34,236 nt of DNA from an uncultured Capnocytophaga sp. (GCF_938029845.1 NZ_CALHGG010000125.1:1-34236); one strand, 5' to 3'; positions 1 to 7,934 are shown, counted from the stretch's first letter. Numbers and translations are program-made. The notes: generated by a model not told the origin, from the sequence alone.

Positions 1-220
1 TCGATTGCATCGATTCTAAGGATAATAATGCCTCTATATTTTTATCTTTACATTTAGATTCGCGTATAACAATTGTTTTTATTACTCCCATAGTTGAAAT
101 ATCACGAATGGAACGAATCCCTTCTACAATGTATTCACCACATTTACTACGATTTTTGCGTTGCCCTAGAGAAACTATACGCTTAATAGTCCTATTATCT
201 TTAGATTGGATAAATTCCAT
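1..220 (-). CDS. SpoU/TrmH-family RNA 2'-O-methyltransferase, N-terminal part (runs off the left edge)
   Basis: I translated the minus strand from the ATG at 220-218. The product begins MEFIQSKDNRTIKRIVSLGQ and continues with RKNRSKCGEYIVEGIRSIRD. This is the usual opening of SpoU-class methyltransferases: a short N-S-x-x-N-x-x-I-K-x-I segment, then a basic R-K-N-R and the F/Y-I-V-E-G-x-R motif of the L30e-like substrate-binding domain. Only 73 codons are in the window, so the knotted SAM-binding domain is not seen and the exact rRNA or tRNA target cannot be named. The start lies one base after the stop of the upstream ATPase gene (TAG at 224-222), with GGGAG about 8 bases before the ATG inside the upstream gene, so the two are probably co-transcribed and translationally coupled. 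It looks like a chromosomal housekeeping gene next to the accessory region. Confidence 0.75.
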   Translation of the reverse strand, partial: MEFIQSKDNRTIKRIVSLGQRKNRSKCGEYIVEGIRSIRDISTMGVIKTIVIRESKCKDKNIEALLSLESMQS

Positions 221-221
221 G

Positions 222-1856
222 CTAACTCCCACTTTTTTGACGAACCCATAGATTATAAAAGGCGCCCTTTAGGTCAATTAATTCTTTGAAAGAACCTTTT
301 TCTTTTATTTTACCATATTCAATATACACAATTTCATTGGCGTCTTGTACGGTGGATAACCGATGAGCAATGCTTACGATTGTTTTACTACCACGGATAT
401 GTTCAATACTGGCTTGTATTTGTTTTTCTGTATGGCTATCAATATTCGCAGTTGCTTCATCTAATAAAAGAATATAGTTCTTTTTGGATAATGATATAAA
501 TGGACTGTTTTGGAGAAAAAAGTATAACTTTGAAAAAAAGTTCAGTATGGAGAACTCTCCTGAGCTCATACTTCTTCCTAATGGGTCTATAGTAATAAAT
601 TCATATTGATTAATATTCTTGTAACTAATCATATTGGGATACCTAATAAAATTCTTGACTATCTCTCTATGTAGTTCTATTAGATTTTTAATATTCTCTA
701 CCTTTATTTTTATTTCAAAAGAATTATAGGGAAAGTCAGAAATATCACTTTCATTTGATACAGAGTCGATGACATTAAATATGTTATTCAAGAAATCTTC
801 AAATAGAGAATCTTTAAATATCTTATAATTCCTCATTCTTTTTATGTAAGCATTTCTAATAAAGAACAAAAATAGAGACTTTGCATCAGATTTTTTTATA
901 TCTAAGGATTCTTCATTTTCTAAGATTCCTTCTTCAAGATAAGTATTTCTTTCTTCTAACATATCAATAATAACAGATAGTATTGTTTTCAAAACTACGT
1001 CTTTAGATATGTGTTGCATAACCACTACTTTATGTAAATCATGATTTTTAGAAAGATAACACACTTTTTCTATATTATCATCTATTTTTTTTAAAATATC
1101 TTCAATGATTTTTCTAAATTTATCTGGTGTGTTCCGAAAATCAATTTTCTCGTTCTGGTCTTTTCTTATCTTTTTTTCCTTAAATATTAAGGAAGCATAT
1201 TCATATTGTGGAATTTCAAAGACAGATAATATTTCTTTCCGCTGAAAAGTATCCGAAGTTACAAATTCTATGATTCTAAGAGTATTCTTAAAATTTAATT
1301 CATTATGAATATCTTGTATATCATTTTGTTTTATATTATTCAAATCTTGCTTGATATATTCATCTAAAGAAATATCATAATAGTCTAATTCATCATAGTT
1401 TGAGTTATATTTTAAGTCAAAATGAGGGGAATAATAAATAGACTGATAAGAAGTATTATTATTTGGCTTCCCAATTTCTTCTAAAAGTTTTCCTTCCAGA
1501 TAACATTTAAAAGGTATATTAGAATATAGTATTCTTGTTTCTCCTTCATTCTCTACTAAGACAACTACTTCTTTATATGTAAAACCTTCTGATTTAGAAA
1601 AAACACTTCTGATTATATCTAAAATAGAAGACTTCCCAACTCCGTTTTCTCCAACAATAGCACTTAGGAGTTCTATTTTAGAATAACTTTTTGAAATGTT
1701 GAAGAAGTTCGGTATATATTTCTCATTTTTCTTACGAGAAATAATTAAACTTTCACCTATTTCTTCAAATGAATATAGATATTCTCCTCCAAAATTTAGG
1801 GTTAAAGGTTTATCTGTTAAATAACTATGTTCTTTTATATAAATGCTTGCTATCAT
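222..1856 (-). CDS. Chimeric ATPase: AAA/ABC-ATPase N-terminus joined to an ABC-exporter C-terminus
   Basis: This is a 544-aa protein. Residues 1-465 look like the stand-alone AAA/ABC-type ATPases common on bacterial mobile elements: a beta-rich start, Walker A GENGVGKSS (69-77), a long charged helical insert (about 150-420), signature SMSSGE (429-434) and hydrophobic strand YILLLDE (Walker B, D466/E467). In that class Walker B is normally followed by P-D-x-x-L-H-P. Here it is followed by ATANID, then an H-loop SIAHRLSTV (H498), then EIVYIEYGKIKEKGSFKELI and a G-A-F-Y-N-L-W ending, which is the C-terminus of an MsbA-type ABC exporter. No transmembrane domain is present. All ATPase motifs exist, so the hybrid could be active, but its partner and role are unknown. 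It has its own promoter (1877-1884) and overlaps nothing upstream. The join lies inside Walker B and suggests recombination or deletion between two ATPase genes. Confidence 0.72.
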   Translation of the reverse strand: MIASIYIKEHSYLTDKPLTLNFGGEYLYSFEEIGESLIISRKKNEKYIPNFFNISKSYSKIELLSAIVGENGVGKSSILDIIRSVFSKSEGFTYKEVVVLVENEGETRILYSNIPFKCYLEGKLLEEIGKPNNNTSYQSIYYSPHFDLKYNSNYDELDYYDISLDEYIKQDLNNIKQNDIQDIHNELNFKNTLRIIEFVTSDTFQRKEILSVFEIPQYEYASLIFKEKKIRKDQNEKIDFRNTPDKFRKIIEDILKKIDDNIEKVCYLSKNHDLHKVVVMQHISKDVVLKTILSVIIDMLEERNTYLEEGILENEESLDIKKSDAKSLFLFFIRNAYIKRMRNYKIFKDSLFEDFLNNIFNVIDSVSNESDISDFPYNSFEIKIKVENIKNLIELHREIVKNFIRYPNMISYKNINQYEFITIDPLGRSMSSGEFSILNFFSKLYFFLQNSPFISLSKKNYILLLDEATANIDSHTEKQIQASIEHIRGSKTIVSIAHRLSTVQDANEIVYIEYGKIKEKGSFKELIDLKGAFYNLWVRQKSGS

Positions 1857-1876
1857 TTCATTTGCAAAAAACTTGA

Positions 1877-1884
1877 CAAAGGTA
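1877..1884 (-). promoter_or_regulatory. Bacteroidota -7 promoter element for the chimeric ATPase gene
   Basis: The minus strand reads TACCTTTG, matching TAnnTTTG, and ends 21 bases before the ATG at 1856. Transcription would begin about 14 bases before the start codon. No good TTTG at -33 was seen. Confidence 0.5.
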
Positions 1885-1900
1885 GTTATTATTCAACAAA

Positions 1901-1926
1901 AAAGCAAGCCTTTCAGCTTGCCTTTT
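1901..1926 (-). terminator. Rho-independent terminator after the DUF4236-TPR gene
   Basis: Arms GCAAGC (1904-1909) and GCTTGC (1916-1921) enclose a 6-base loop. On the minus strand the hairpin is followed by TTTTTTG, and the stem can extend to 9 pairs with one G-U. It lies just beyond the stop at 1931 and overlaps the upstream side of the ATPase promoter, so it separates the two transcription units. Confidence 0.7.
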
Positions 1927-1930
1927 GTTT

Positions 1931-2995
1931 TTAAGTATCTAACTCCTGTAACCGTTGTGCTACATCCTCATACTCTATACTGTGTGTATAGACTTTTTGA
2001 TAGAGTTGCTTTGCCTGCTCCTTCTCTCCTTTTTCTTCATAAAGATTGCCTAATAGAAACATAATGTCTATCAAATCATCGTCTGGATTAGAAGTGCGCA
2101 AAGGTGCTTTTTTAAGGGTTTCTATAGCTAAATCTATTTGATTCTTACCTATAAAACTATTCGCTATTCCTTGCAATGCTTTTAGGAATAAATCACTGTT
2201 TTTAGGTATCTTCTGAAAGTACGAAATTGCCTTATCATAGTTTTCACAAAGGTAGTAACAGTTCCCTGTCAATAGTACTTGTCTTTCATCATATTTGCGA
2301 GAAAGCAAATCTTCGTATAACTCAATGATTTTAGGACAATCAGTCTTATCATCCTTTAGAATAAGCGTTTCTACATAAAGGAGTTTTAGCCTTTCAGAAC
2401 TTGGATTTAAGTTCAAAGCCTTACCAAAGCAATCGCTTGACTCTGCATACCGCCCTAAATAATACAAACAGACTCCTTTTAAATCTACTATATCAGATTC
2501 ATAAGAACTTAAAGGTACTTTATAGAGAGCGGTATCTAATGTAGCAACAGCTCCTTCAAAATTTCCCCTATAAAAATTAGAAATAGCCGTTTCAAGATGA
2601 GCTTTCACAACCTTCTTAGGAGAACGAGACCTTCTGACTAAAAAGAAAATCATTATCACTCCTATTCCAAAAGGAATTAAACAAATAGCTATAAACCAAA
2701 GGAGGAAGGTTAAACAACCATCGCTATTACCATACTTGTTTTCATCAATAGAAAAACCTAATAGGTTTATTCCTTGTTGATAGGAGTTTGACGATTGCGG
2801 TGTATTTCTGCTTCTTAATAGGTTAGAGTGATAAGTAAGCCCTGTATTAGGAATATTGACAGTGTTATATAGCTGTCCATTGCTACTTAGTCCCAATCTG
2901 AAGCCACCAGCTCCAACACTCATTCCAACTCCTGATGTACTAAAATTGAGTCTGAAAGCTCCAAATGATTGACTTCTACGAAAACGAAACCCCAT
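1931..2995 (-). CDS. DUF4236 domain protein with one membrane segment and TPR-like repeats
   Basis: This is a 354-aa protein. Residues 1-40 (MGFRFRRSQSFGAFRLNFST, then SGVGMSVG) match the DUF4236 N-terminal signature M-G-F-R-F-R-R-x, L-N-x-S-x-S-G-x-G-x-S-V-G. Residues 41-92 are a polar linker and about 94-120 a hydrophobic membrane segment, closed by RRSRSPKK. From about 130 to the end are helical pairs with TPR character (for example LKGVCLYYLGRYAESSDCFG and LLGNLYEEKGEKEQAKQLYQ). The basic residues after the helix suggest the TPR part is cytoplasmic. The gene starts one base after the stop of the upstream membrane-protein gene and is third in a three-gene operon beginning with the surface lipoprotein. 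Function is unknown; TPR repeats imply a scaffold role. Confidence 0.75.
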   Translation of the reverse strand: MGFRFRRSQSFGAFRLNFSTSGVGMSVGAGGFRLGLSSNGQLYNTVNIPNTGLTYHSNLLRSRNTPQSSNSYQQGINLLGFSIDENKYGNSDGCLTFLLWFIAICLIPFGIGVIMIFFLVRRSRSPKKVVKAHLETAISNFYRGNFEGAVATLDTALYKVPLSSYESDIVDLKGVCLYYLGRYAESSDCFGKALNLNPSSERLKLLYVETLILKDDKTDCPKIIELYEDLLSRKYDERQVLLTGNCYYLCENYDKAISYFQKIPKNSDLFLKALQGIANSFIGKNQIDLAIETLKKAPLRTSNPDDDLIDIMFLLGNLYEEKGEKEQAKQLYQKVYTHSIEYEDVAQRLQELDT

Positions 2996-2996
2996 A

Positions 2997-3752
2997 TTAT
3001 CTTACATTAGGATTGAACTCTTTTATTTTAACATACTTCCCTATGTTAGGAGTATCTTTAGAAGCAGCAGGAAAGATATACAACGTATTATAATGCATAT
3101 CTACACTATTTTCTCCTGAAAAAGATGCTATATTGTGTTGAGCTAATAAGCTCATCTCTGACTTATTTAAGACTCTTCCTAATGTATTTCTCACATAATG
3201 ACTCTTGTAGTAAAACTCTAATGTTTTCTTATTATCAAAAAAATCAATATTGATTTTTCCTCCTTTTTCTGAAATAATTTTATTTATAACTCTTTCTATT
3301 TCAGTTACAAAACTATCATTTTTCAGATTGACTTTGTCTATCAAAACGAAGTAAGAAGGAGCTTTGTCATAACGAATAACAGTAGTCAAGTCCTCTTGAA
3401 TTTCATATTTTATTAAAGGTTCTTCTCTTTGAGCAGTTGCTGGTTCTTGCTCTGTTGTATTTTCTTCTGTCTTAATGACAATTTTAGGTTTGTTTTCTTC
3501 TTTTGAAGAAGATGTTTCAGCAGATTTAGGGACAGTAGCTCCTGCTATTGTAAATAGTACAATATAAGAAACATACCTAACTATTTTGTTTTGCCAAAAA
3601 CTCACATTTTCCTTGAGTTTATCAGAAACTTTGGGTAAAAGAATAACCCCAAGAAGTGCAAAAGCAATTCCTGCTATAATGCTTTTTTGAGTAATAACAC
3701 CTAAACCTGTTATTATGAATAATATTCCTAAAATATATTTTGCTACTTTCAT
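2997..3752 (-). CDS. Unrecognised membrane-anchored protein, second gene of the lipoprotein operon
   Basis: This is a 251-aa protein. The first 75 residues hold two or three hydrophobic segments (about 5-20, 25-41 and 60-75). A Ser/Glu/Lys/Thr-rich linker follows (about 77-112), and then a soluble domain (about 113-251) rich in alternating beta-strand-like stretches with no catalytic motif I recognise. I cannot name a family. The gene lies 20 bases downstream of the lipoprotein gene and one base upstream of the DUF4236-TPR gene, so the three are very likely one transcript and may act as an envelope complex (inference). Confidence 0.6.
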   Translation of the reverse strand: MKVAKYILGILFIITGLGVITQKSIIAGIAFALLGVILLPKVSDKLKENVSFWQNKIVRYVSYIVLFTIAGATVPKSAETSSSKEENKPKIVIKTEENTTEQEPATAQREEPLIKYEIQEDLTTVIRYDKAPSYFVLIDKVNLKNDSFVTEIERVINKIISEKGGKINIDFFDNKKTLEFYYKSHYVRNTLGRVLNKSEMSLLAQHNIASFSGENSVDMHYNTLYIFPAASKDTPNIGKYVKIKEFNPNVR

Positions 3753-3772
3753 AAAATCAATTGTTTTTAAGA

Positions 3773-4915
3773 TTAATAATTTGCTATTATAAGGTTCTCA
3801 TAGTTTTTAGTGGGAGTTCTTGTTATTTGCTTGGTTTTCAAGTTGAGCTTAAAAAATATTTCTTCAGTACCTGATTGTATCCCAATAATCTCGTTGGTGC
3901 TCTTAGAGAACTGAATATGGTCTAAATACCCCTTTCCTGTTTCTACGATAGTCTCTAATTCTTTGCCTGTTGATAGGTCTAACCTTACAATTTTACGATT
4001 ACCCCAATCAAAAGCATACAACTCATCATTAGCTATTACAAGTCTTTCATATCCATTAAAGGGTGTTTTTACAATCTGTTTTGTTGTCAAATTAAGTTTG
4101 AACAGACTATTCTTTCTCTCTGATGTTTCAGCATTATATTTTGTTTGTTCTCCAATAATCTCATTGGTACTTTTAGAGAAGCGAATATGACTTAAATAAT
4201 CATTCCCTACCTCAGCAATAGTTTCTATCTCTTTACCTGTTTGAAGGTCTAATTTTACAATTTTATGATTACCCCTATCATAAGCATACGGCTCATTATT
4301 AGCTATTATGAGCTTCTCATAAAGATTACAAGGTAACCTTACAATTTCTTTTGTAGTTACATTAAGTTTGAATAAATAATGTCCTGAATTTCCTGATTGT
4401 ATGCCTACAATTTCATTAGTACTGTTTAAGTAGTAAATACCGCTTCCTAAGTATTCCTTACCTATTTCAGCAACGGTTTCTAATTCTTTACCTGTTTGAA
4501 GGTCTAATTTTACAATTTTACTATAGGCTACATAAGCATACAAAACACTTGGTTTAGGAAGAATAGTTAGGCGACCTATACTCTTAGAAGTTTCATTGGA
4601 AGATAGAATAACTTCTCCAGATGTAGCCTCTTCAGGAATTTCTACTTTTAGATGGTTGGAGGTTACTTCTTTGATAGTCCCTTTTACTCCATTAAAAGTA
4701 ATTGTGTAGGTTTGTGAAGGGACAAAATTCTCTCCTTCAATGGTAATAATATCTCCTACAGTAACCTCTTGAGCAGAGAAGTTTTTAATTGTAGGAAAAT
4801 TAGTTTGTTGAGGTGTAGCTTGTTCTTTTGCTGGAGCTGGAGCAGGTTCATCTTTAGAACAGCTCACAATGACTCCCATACAGAACAAAGTCAAGAAGAT
4901 TTTTAATGTTTTCAT
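3773..4915 (-). CDS. Surface-exposed lipoprotein with IPT/TIG domain and three propeller-like repeats
   Basis: This is a 380-aa protein. The signal peptide MKTLKIFLTLFCMGVIVSC ends in a lipobox with lipidated C19. The next residues, S-K-D-E, fit the K-(D/E)2 lipoprotein export signal known to send Capnocytophaga lipoproteins to the cell surface. A Pro/Ala/Gln-rich spacer follows (24-40), then an IPT/TIG immunoglobulin-like domain (about 41-118; G-D-x-I-T-I-E-G-E-N-F and N-G-V-K-G). From about 125 to the end are three repeats of 75-80 residues carrying K-L-D-L-x-T-G-K-E and F-x-K-L-N-x-x-T-K-x-I, like beta-propeller blades; three alone would not close a usual propeller. The repeats are also close at DNA level (around 3950-4010, 4220-4270 and 4480-4525). 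It heads a three-gene operon and is preceded by a long folded leader. Ligand unknown; adhesion or binding is a guess. Confidence 0.8.
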   Translation of the reverse strand: MKTLKIFLTLFCMGVIVSCSKDEPAPAPAKEQATPQQTNFPTIKNFSAQEVTVGDIITIEGENFVPSQTYTITFNGVKGTIKEVTSNHLKVEIPEEATSGEVILSSNETSKSIGRLTILPKPSVLYAYVAYSKIVKLDLQTGKELETVAEIGKEYLGSGIYYLNSTNEIVGIQSGNSGHYLFKLNVTTKEIVRLPCNLYEKLIIANNEPYAYDRGNHKIVKLDLQTGKEIETIAEVGNDYLSHIRFSKSTNEIIGEQTKYNAETSERKNSLFKLNLTTKQIVKTPFNGYERLVIANDELYAFDWGNRKIVRLDLSTGKELETIVETGKGYLDHIQFSKSTNEIIGIQSGTEEIFFKLNLKTKQITRTPTKNYENLIIANY

Positions 4916-4974
4916 AAGCTAAAAAACAATTTTTCTAATGCTTTTCAGCCCCTAAAAGCGGTTAGTAAATATAA

Positions 4975-5058
4975 AATAAAAAAGCGTGGGACTGTATAAC
5001 CTTATTCATTTATCGGGTATCGCCAAACACCCACACCTAAAATAAGTACAGCCCACGC
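4975..5058 (-). terminator. Terminator-like arm of the folded leader
   Basis: GCGTGGGCTGTA (5058-5047) pairs with TACAG-A-CCCACGC (4996-4984): twelve pairs with one bulged A and a loop of about 50 bases. On the minus strand it is followed at once by a T-rich run. It could end a free-standing RNA or attenuate transcription into the lipoprotein operon, whose ATG is about 60 bases further on. The long loop makes efficiency uncertain. Confidence 0.5.
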
Positions 5059-5140
5059 CGAAGCGTGAGCGTTTTTACTTATTATTCAGTAGGTGTACAA
5101 AATTGGCGATTTTGATAAATCTGAATAATAGCTAAACGCT
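4984..5140 (-). ncRNA. Folded leader or small RNA with a UUCG hairpin, mutually exclusive terminator and possible pseudoknot
   Basis: On the minus strand, in order: stem P1 pairs AGCGTTT (5140-5134) with AAACGCT (5074-5068); inside it TATTATTCAG (5130-5121) pairs with CTGAATAATA (5089-5080); inside that CAAAAT (5114-5109) pairs with ATTTTG (5103-5098) around loop CGCCA. Next is CACGC-TTCG-GCGTG (5067-5054), a hairpin with the stable C(UUCG)G loop. The GCGTGGG of its 3' side (5058-5052), continuing into CTGTA (5051-5047), can instead pair with TACAG (4996-4992), A, CCCACGC (4990-4984), which is followed by TTTTTTATTTT. The P1 loop region ATCGCCAA (5110-5103) is exactly complementary to TTGGCGAT (5026-5019). 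The element lies between a promoter at 5203-5237 and the lipoprotein gene. I do not recognise it as a named RNA class. Confidence 0.6.
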
Positions 5141-5202
5141 AATATGTCTTTATGTTAAAAAATAATTTTTCTGCTCTGTATATCTCTTTTAAAATGATGG
5201 GA

Positions 5203-5233
5203 CAAAAGTAGTATTATTTTGTGATATTACAAA
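5203..5233 (-). promoter_or_regulatory. Bacteroidota promoter for the folded leader and lipoprotein operon
   Basis: The minus strand carries TTTG (5233-5230), 19 bases, then TACTTTTG (5210-5203), the best two-part match to TTTG-N19-TAnnTTTG on this side of the window. The predicted start near 5195 gives a leader of about 280 bases before the lipoprotein ATG. The promoter lies less than 100 bases beyond the terminase stop, so the cargo is transcribed separately from the packaging genes. Confidence 0.6.
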
Positions 5234-5298
5234 ATTTTTAACAGCTGTATTTTTTTAATCCTTCGCTGAAGGTTCGCTCATCTAATAAATAAAGAAAA

Positions 5299-6618
5299 CT
5301 AAAGACCCCCACTAATAGCCATATACCATTTTATTCCCCCTCTATAAGTCTTTACCCAATTTGCATATACTAAACTATCTGCATAGTCAGGGCTTTTGCC
5401 TAAAAGTTTTTTAATAGCTTCTTTGCTGATAACCTTCACTTTCTTGTCTGAATAGATTTCATACTGAATAGACTGCAATTCTAACTTTAGAGTTTCATCA
5501 GTGAGGTTACCTATTTGTCCGTTCATCATATCTCTTCGCAATTCATAGTACATTTGTGAACGCAAATTAAAAGGTAAAAAGGCTTCTTCATATTGGCTTT
5601 CTTCAGGCTTTGAACCGCCCTGTAATTCAATCACATCATAGCCTGCTGATTTCAAATCATCAACTACACCAGCACCCACTCCCACGCTATCTATTCCTAC
5701 ATAATTAGGGTCTATATTGTAGTCGTGAATAAGCTGTATGGTTCGTGTTACTATCTCTGTTATAGAAGTCTGTTCATAGCTCTCTATTAGCTCAATATTG
5801 CCGTTTTTAAGGATTGTAAAGACGGTTTTATCATCTCCGTACCTTGCTACATCAATCCCCATAGAAGTAACTTCTAAACCATTTTCTATTCGTTCAGCAC
5901 TACTTATGATTACTTCACTTGAAATAAGCTGATTAATCATATCTAAAGCACTCCAATCAGCATAAAGATACTTCCTCAAAAACTTAGGATTATCTTTAAA
6001 GGCTTCCTTTATAGTGATAACATACTCACTGTTTTCATCATAGTTATCTGTAGTTAAACTTTGGATATATACCTCATCAGAATTGGTAGACTGAATGAAA
6101 GTAGAAATAAGCCAACAAGGTTCAGGATTGCTGGTCAATCGCCCTTCATAGCGAGGTTTTTGCTTGTTGGGTAGCACCCAACGCAAACGAGTTTTGAGCA
6201 TATTATACACCTCAACAGATACTTCATTAGCTTCATCAATCCCAAACCAACCTATCTCTAAACCTTTTATTTTTTGAAGCATTGGGTCTTTGGCTATATT
6301 GGCATCAAGAAACAGCAACTTTGAATCATTGATGAAGGTTACTTCTAAACTCGTTTGATTAAAGCTCCTAATAATTTCCTTTGGGCAGATAGAAAAGAAG
6401 GTAACCAATGTAGTCCTACGGAGAACAGAGAGTTCCTTTCTCACAAGTACTAATCGGTTACCTTTAAACTTCATTGCATTTTTGATAGCCTCTGCACAAA
6501 GAAAATAGCTTTTTCCTCCACCTAAAGCTCCTCCAAAAAGCATATACTTAGCTCTGCATTTATGAGCAATTAGTTGCTTAGGTTTAGGCTGATAATAAAG
6601 TGAAAAATCTATTCTCAT
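5299..6618 (-). CDS. Phage terminase large subunit (TerL)
   Basis: This is a 439-aa packaging ATPase and nuclease. The N-terminal motor domain has Walker A GGALGGGKS (29-37) and Walker B WFGIDEANE (D128/E129), with a likely coupling motif around LTSNPEP (161-167). The C-terminal RNase H-like nuclease has acidic residues in GIDVARYGDDK (D256), VGIDSVGVGAG (D310) and SPDYADSLVYA (D411, D414). Length and motif order suit a complete Terminase_6/Terminase_3-type TerL. It cuts concatemeric DNA and drives it into a prohead through a portal. It starts 11 bases after the TerS stop. Downstream there is no portal, protease or capsid gene, only cargo, so any particle must come from another phage. Confidence 0.9.
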   Translation of the reverse strand: MRIDFSLYYQPKPKQLIAHKCRAKYMLFGGALGGGKSYFLCAEAIKNAMKFKGNRLVLVRKELSVLRRTTLVTFFSICPKEIIRSFNQTSLEVTFINDSKLLFLDANIAKDPMLQKIKGLEIGWFGIDEANEVSVEVYNMLKTRLRWVLPNKQKPRYEGRLTSNPEPCWLISTFIQSTNSDEVYIQSLTTDNYDENSEYVITIKEAFKDNPKFLRKYLYADWSALDMINQLISSEVIISSAERIENGLEVTSMGIDVARYGDDKTVFTILKNGNIELIESYEQTSITEIVTRTIQLIHDYNIDPNYVGIDSVGVGAGVVDDLKSAGYDVIELQGGSKPEESQYEEAFLPFNLRSQMYYELRRDMMNGQIGNLTDETLKLELQSIQYEIYSDKKVKVISKEAIKKLLGKSPDYADSLVYANWVKTYRGGIKWYMAISGGL

Positions 6619-6629
6619 AACGATTAATT

Positions 6630-7004
6630 TTAATCAGGTATATTACAGATAAACTCTATATTACCTGAGTGTTCTACTTCTATTTTAAACAGCCCTTGTA
6701 GGGTAGTTAATTCTTTATTCACTGACAAGGCGGTTTTATAGTCCTTCTTCTCTATGCTCAATCTGTATAGCTCTTCATATCTTCTAACTGCTTTAGCATA
6801 ATCATAAGCTACTTGCTTCTTTACTGATTGTTCTATAAGAGTTCTTGCCTTGCTGATATACTTATCTGCTTGCCTTTCTCCTATATTCCAATTTTCAGAA
6901 CAGTATAGAACTATAAATTCTCTATTATTACCATTAATGAGCATTGAGGATATGGACTTTATTCGCCTTTCTATTGTGTTCTTGTCTGATTTTGGCATAC
7001 CCAT
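6630..7004 (-). CDS. Phage terminase small subunit (TerS)
   Basis: This is a 124-aa protein (start M1 or M3; both ATG). The N-terminal half has a helix-turn-helix layout, R-R-I-K-S-I-S-S-M-L then IVLYCSENWNIGERQADKYI (a recognition-helix-like stretch), followed by helices with ARTLIEQ and ELYRLSIEKKDYKTALSVNK, a pattern typical of Bacteroidota TerS proteins. TerS binds the pac or cos site and loads TerL. An AAGAGAAG ribosome site precedes the start. It lies 49 bases after the replication gene and 11 bases before terL. In satellites, TerS usually redirects packaging to island DNA. Confidence 0.75.
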   Translation of the reverse strand: MGMPKSDKNTIERRIKSISSMLINGNNREFIVLYCSENWNIGERQADKYISKARTLIEQSVKKQVAYDYAKAVRRYEELYRLSIEKKDYKTALSVNKELTTLQGLFKIEVEHSGNIEFICNIPD

Positions 7005-7053
7005 ACTTCTCTTATTTTTTGTAATCTTCCTACTATATTACAAGTTTGATAAT

Positions 7054-7932
7054 TTATGAGCAATAAAGCTCTATATGCTTGTTTTCCAGCAAATTAATAA
7101 AATTCTTTTTAAACTCTTTACTAAGACATCTTTCTTTTAATTGTCTTATTTTTGACTTTATTATTTTTGCATTGCTTTTATTTAACTTTTCTTCAACTTT
7201 TATAAAATCAGGGTGTAAAGAAGCATAAAAAAGTATTCTATCTTCATCAGACATTGAACTAAAATCTACTTCTTCACTAAAGGTAACCTTTGAAAAGCTA
7301 TCTTTCAAATCTTTATACAAATCCCTGATTTTGCTATTATCAGCTAAATCAGAGAGAGTTCTTATTGTTTTAGGTAACTTTCTTTTCTGATTATAACAAA
7401 ATTCTACTCTAAGTGTATTTGCTGGGATTAAGACATTATTCATTATCTTAACCTGTTGGGACTTATCATATACTTTCAAAGCATACTCACTCATCACACA
7501 TTTTCTTCCATAGAAAATATGTTTATGTTTCATTTTCTCAAATTCTCGGCTATGATATTCAGCAAATAGGTTGAGGTATTCTTTTGCTGGTTGGGGTGTA
7601 GTTATATTGAAACCATATTCTAATTTTCTAATTACAAATTGACTTGCTTCTATTTCAAAATAATTTGTAATTAGATTAATACTATCAGTAAGTTCAGAAA
7701 AGGTGAAATCAGAATAGTTATTTCCTTTGCAGAATTTATGCAAAGAATTTATAATCCGTATTTTATCCTCATACAGAATAACTTTCAATCCTTTAAATTC
7801 ACTTTCAAAACCATTTAAAAAGCCTTTCTTGAATTTCGGTGTAAAACACAAATCTTTCCAATAGAAAGGCTCATACGATTCTGAAGAAATTTCATAAGAG
7901 AAAGGAGCTTCAATATCTACAAAATCAATCAT
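7054..7932 (-). CDS. Probable replication initiation protein (phage/plasmid Rep II/X-like)
   Basis: This is a 292-aa protein with no signal peptide. The layout resembles single-strand replication initiators of the phage gene II/X group and related plasmid Reps: an N-terminal mixed region, a basic/aromatic central stretch with YGFNITTP and ALKVYDKSQQVK (Y-D-K is characteristic), then LRVEFCYNQKRKLPKTIRTL and a lysine-rich helical tail. I cannot place the catalytic tyrosine. It lies 2 bases after the HTH gene and 49 bases before terS, exactly where islands keep their replication gene. The alternative is another DNA-binding protein of unknown role. Confidence 0.45.
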   Translation of the reverse strand: MIDFVDIEAPFSYEISSESYEPFYWKDLCFTPKFKKGFLNGFESEFKGLKVILYEDKIRIINSLHKFCKGNNYSDFTFSELTDSINLITNYFEIEASQFVIRKLEYGFNITTPQPAKEYLNLFAEYHSREFEKMKHKHIFYGRKCVMSEYALKVYDKSQQVKIMNNVLIPANTLRVEFCYNQKRKLPKTIRTLSDLADNSKIRDLYKDLKDSFSKVTFSEEVDFSSMSDEDRILFYASLHPDFIKVEEKLNKSNAKIIKSKIRQLKERCLSKEFKKNFINLLENKHIELYCS

Positions 7933-7934
7933 TT

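Noticed and set aside
4984..5140. Retron RNA or integron attC site
   Set aside because: No reverse transcriptase or integron integrase is in the window, and the arms lack the R-box GTTRRRY pattern.
5263..5275. Hairpin CCTTC-GCT-GAAGG as terminator of terL
   Set aside because: Short stem, and on the minus strand it is followed by A residues rather than T residues.
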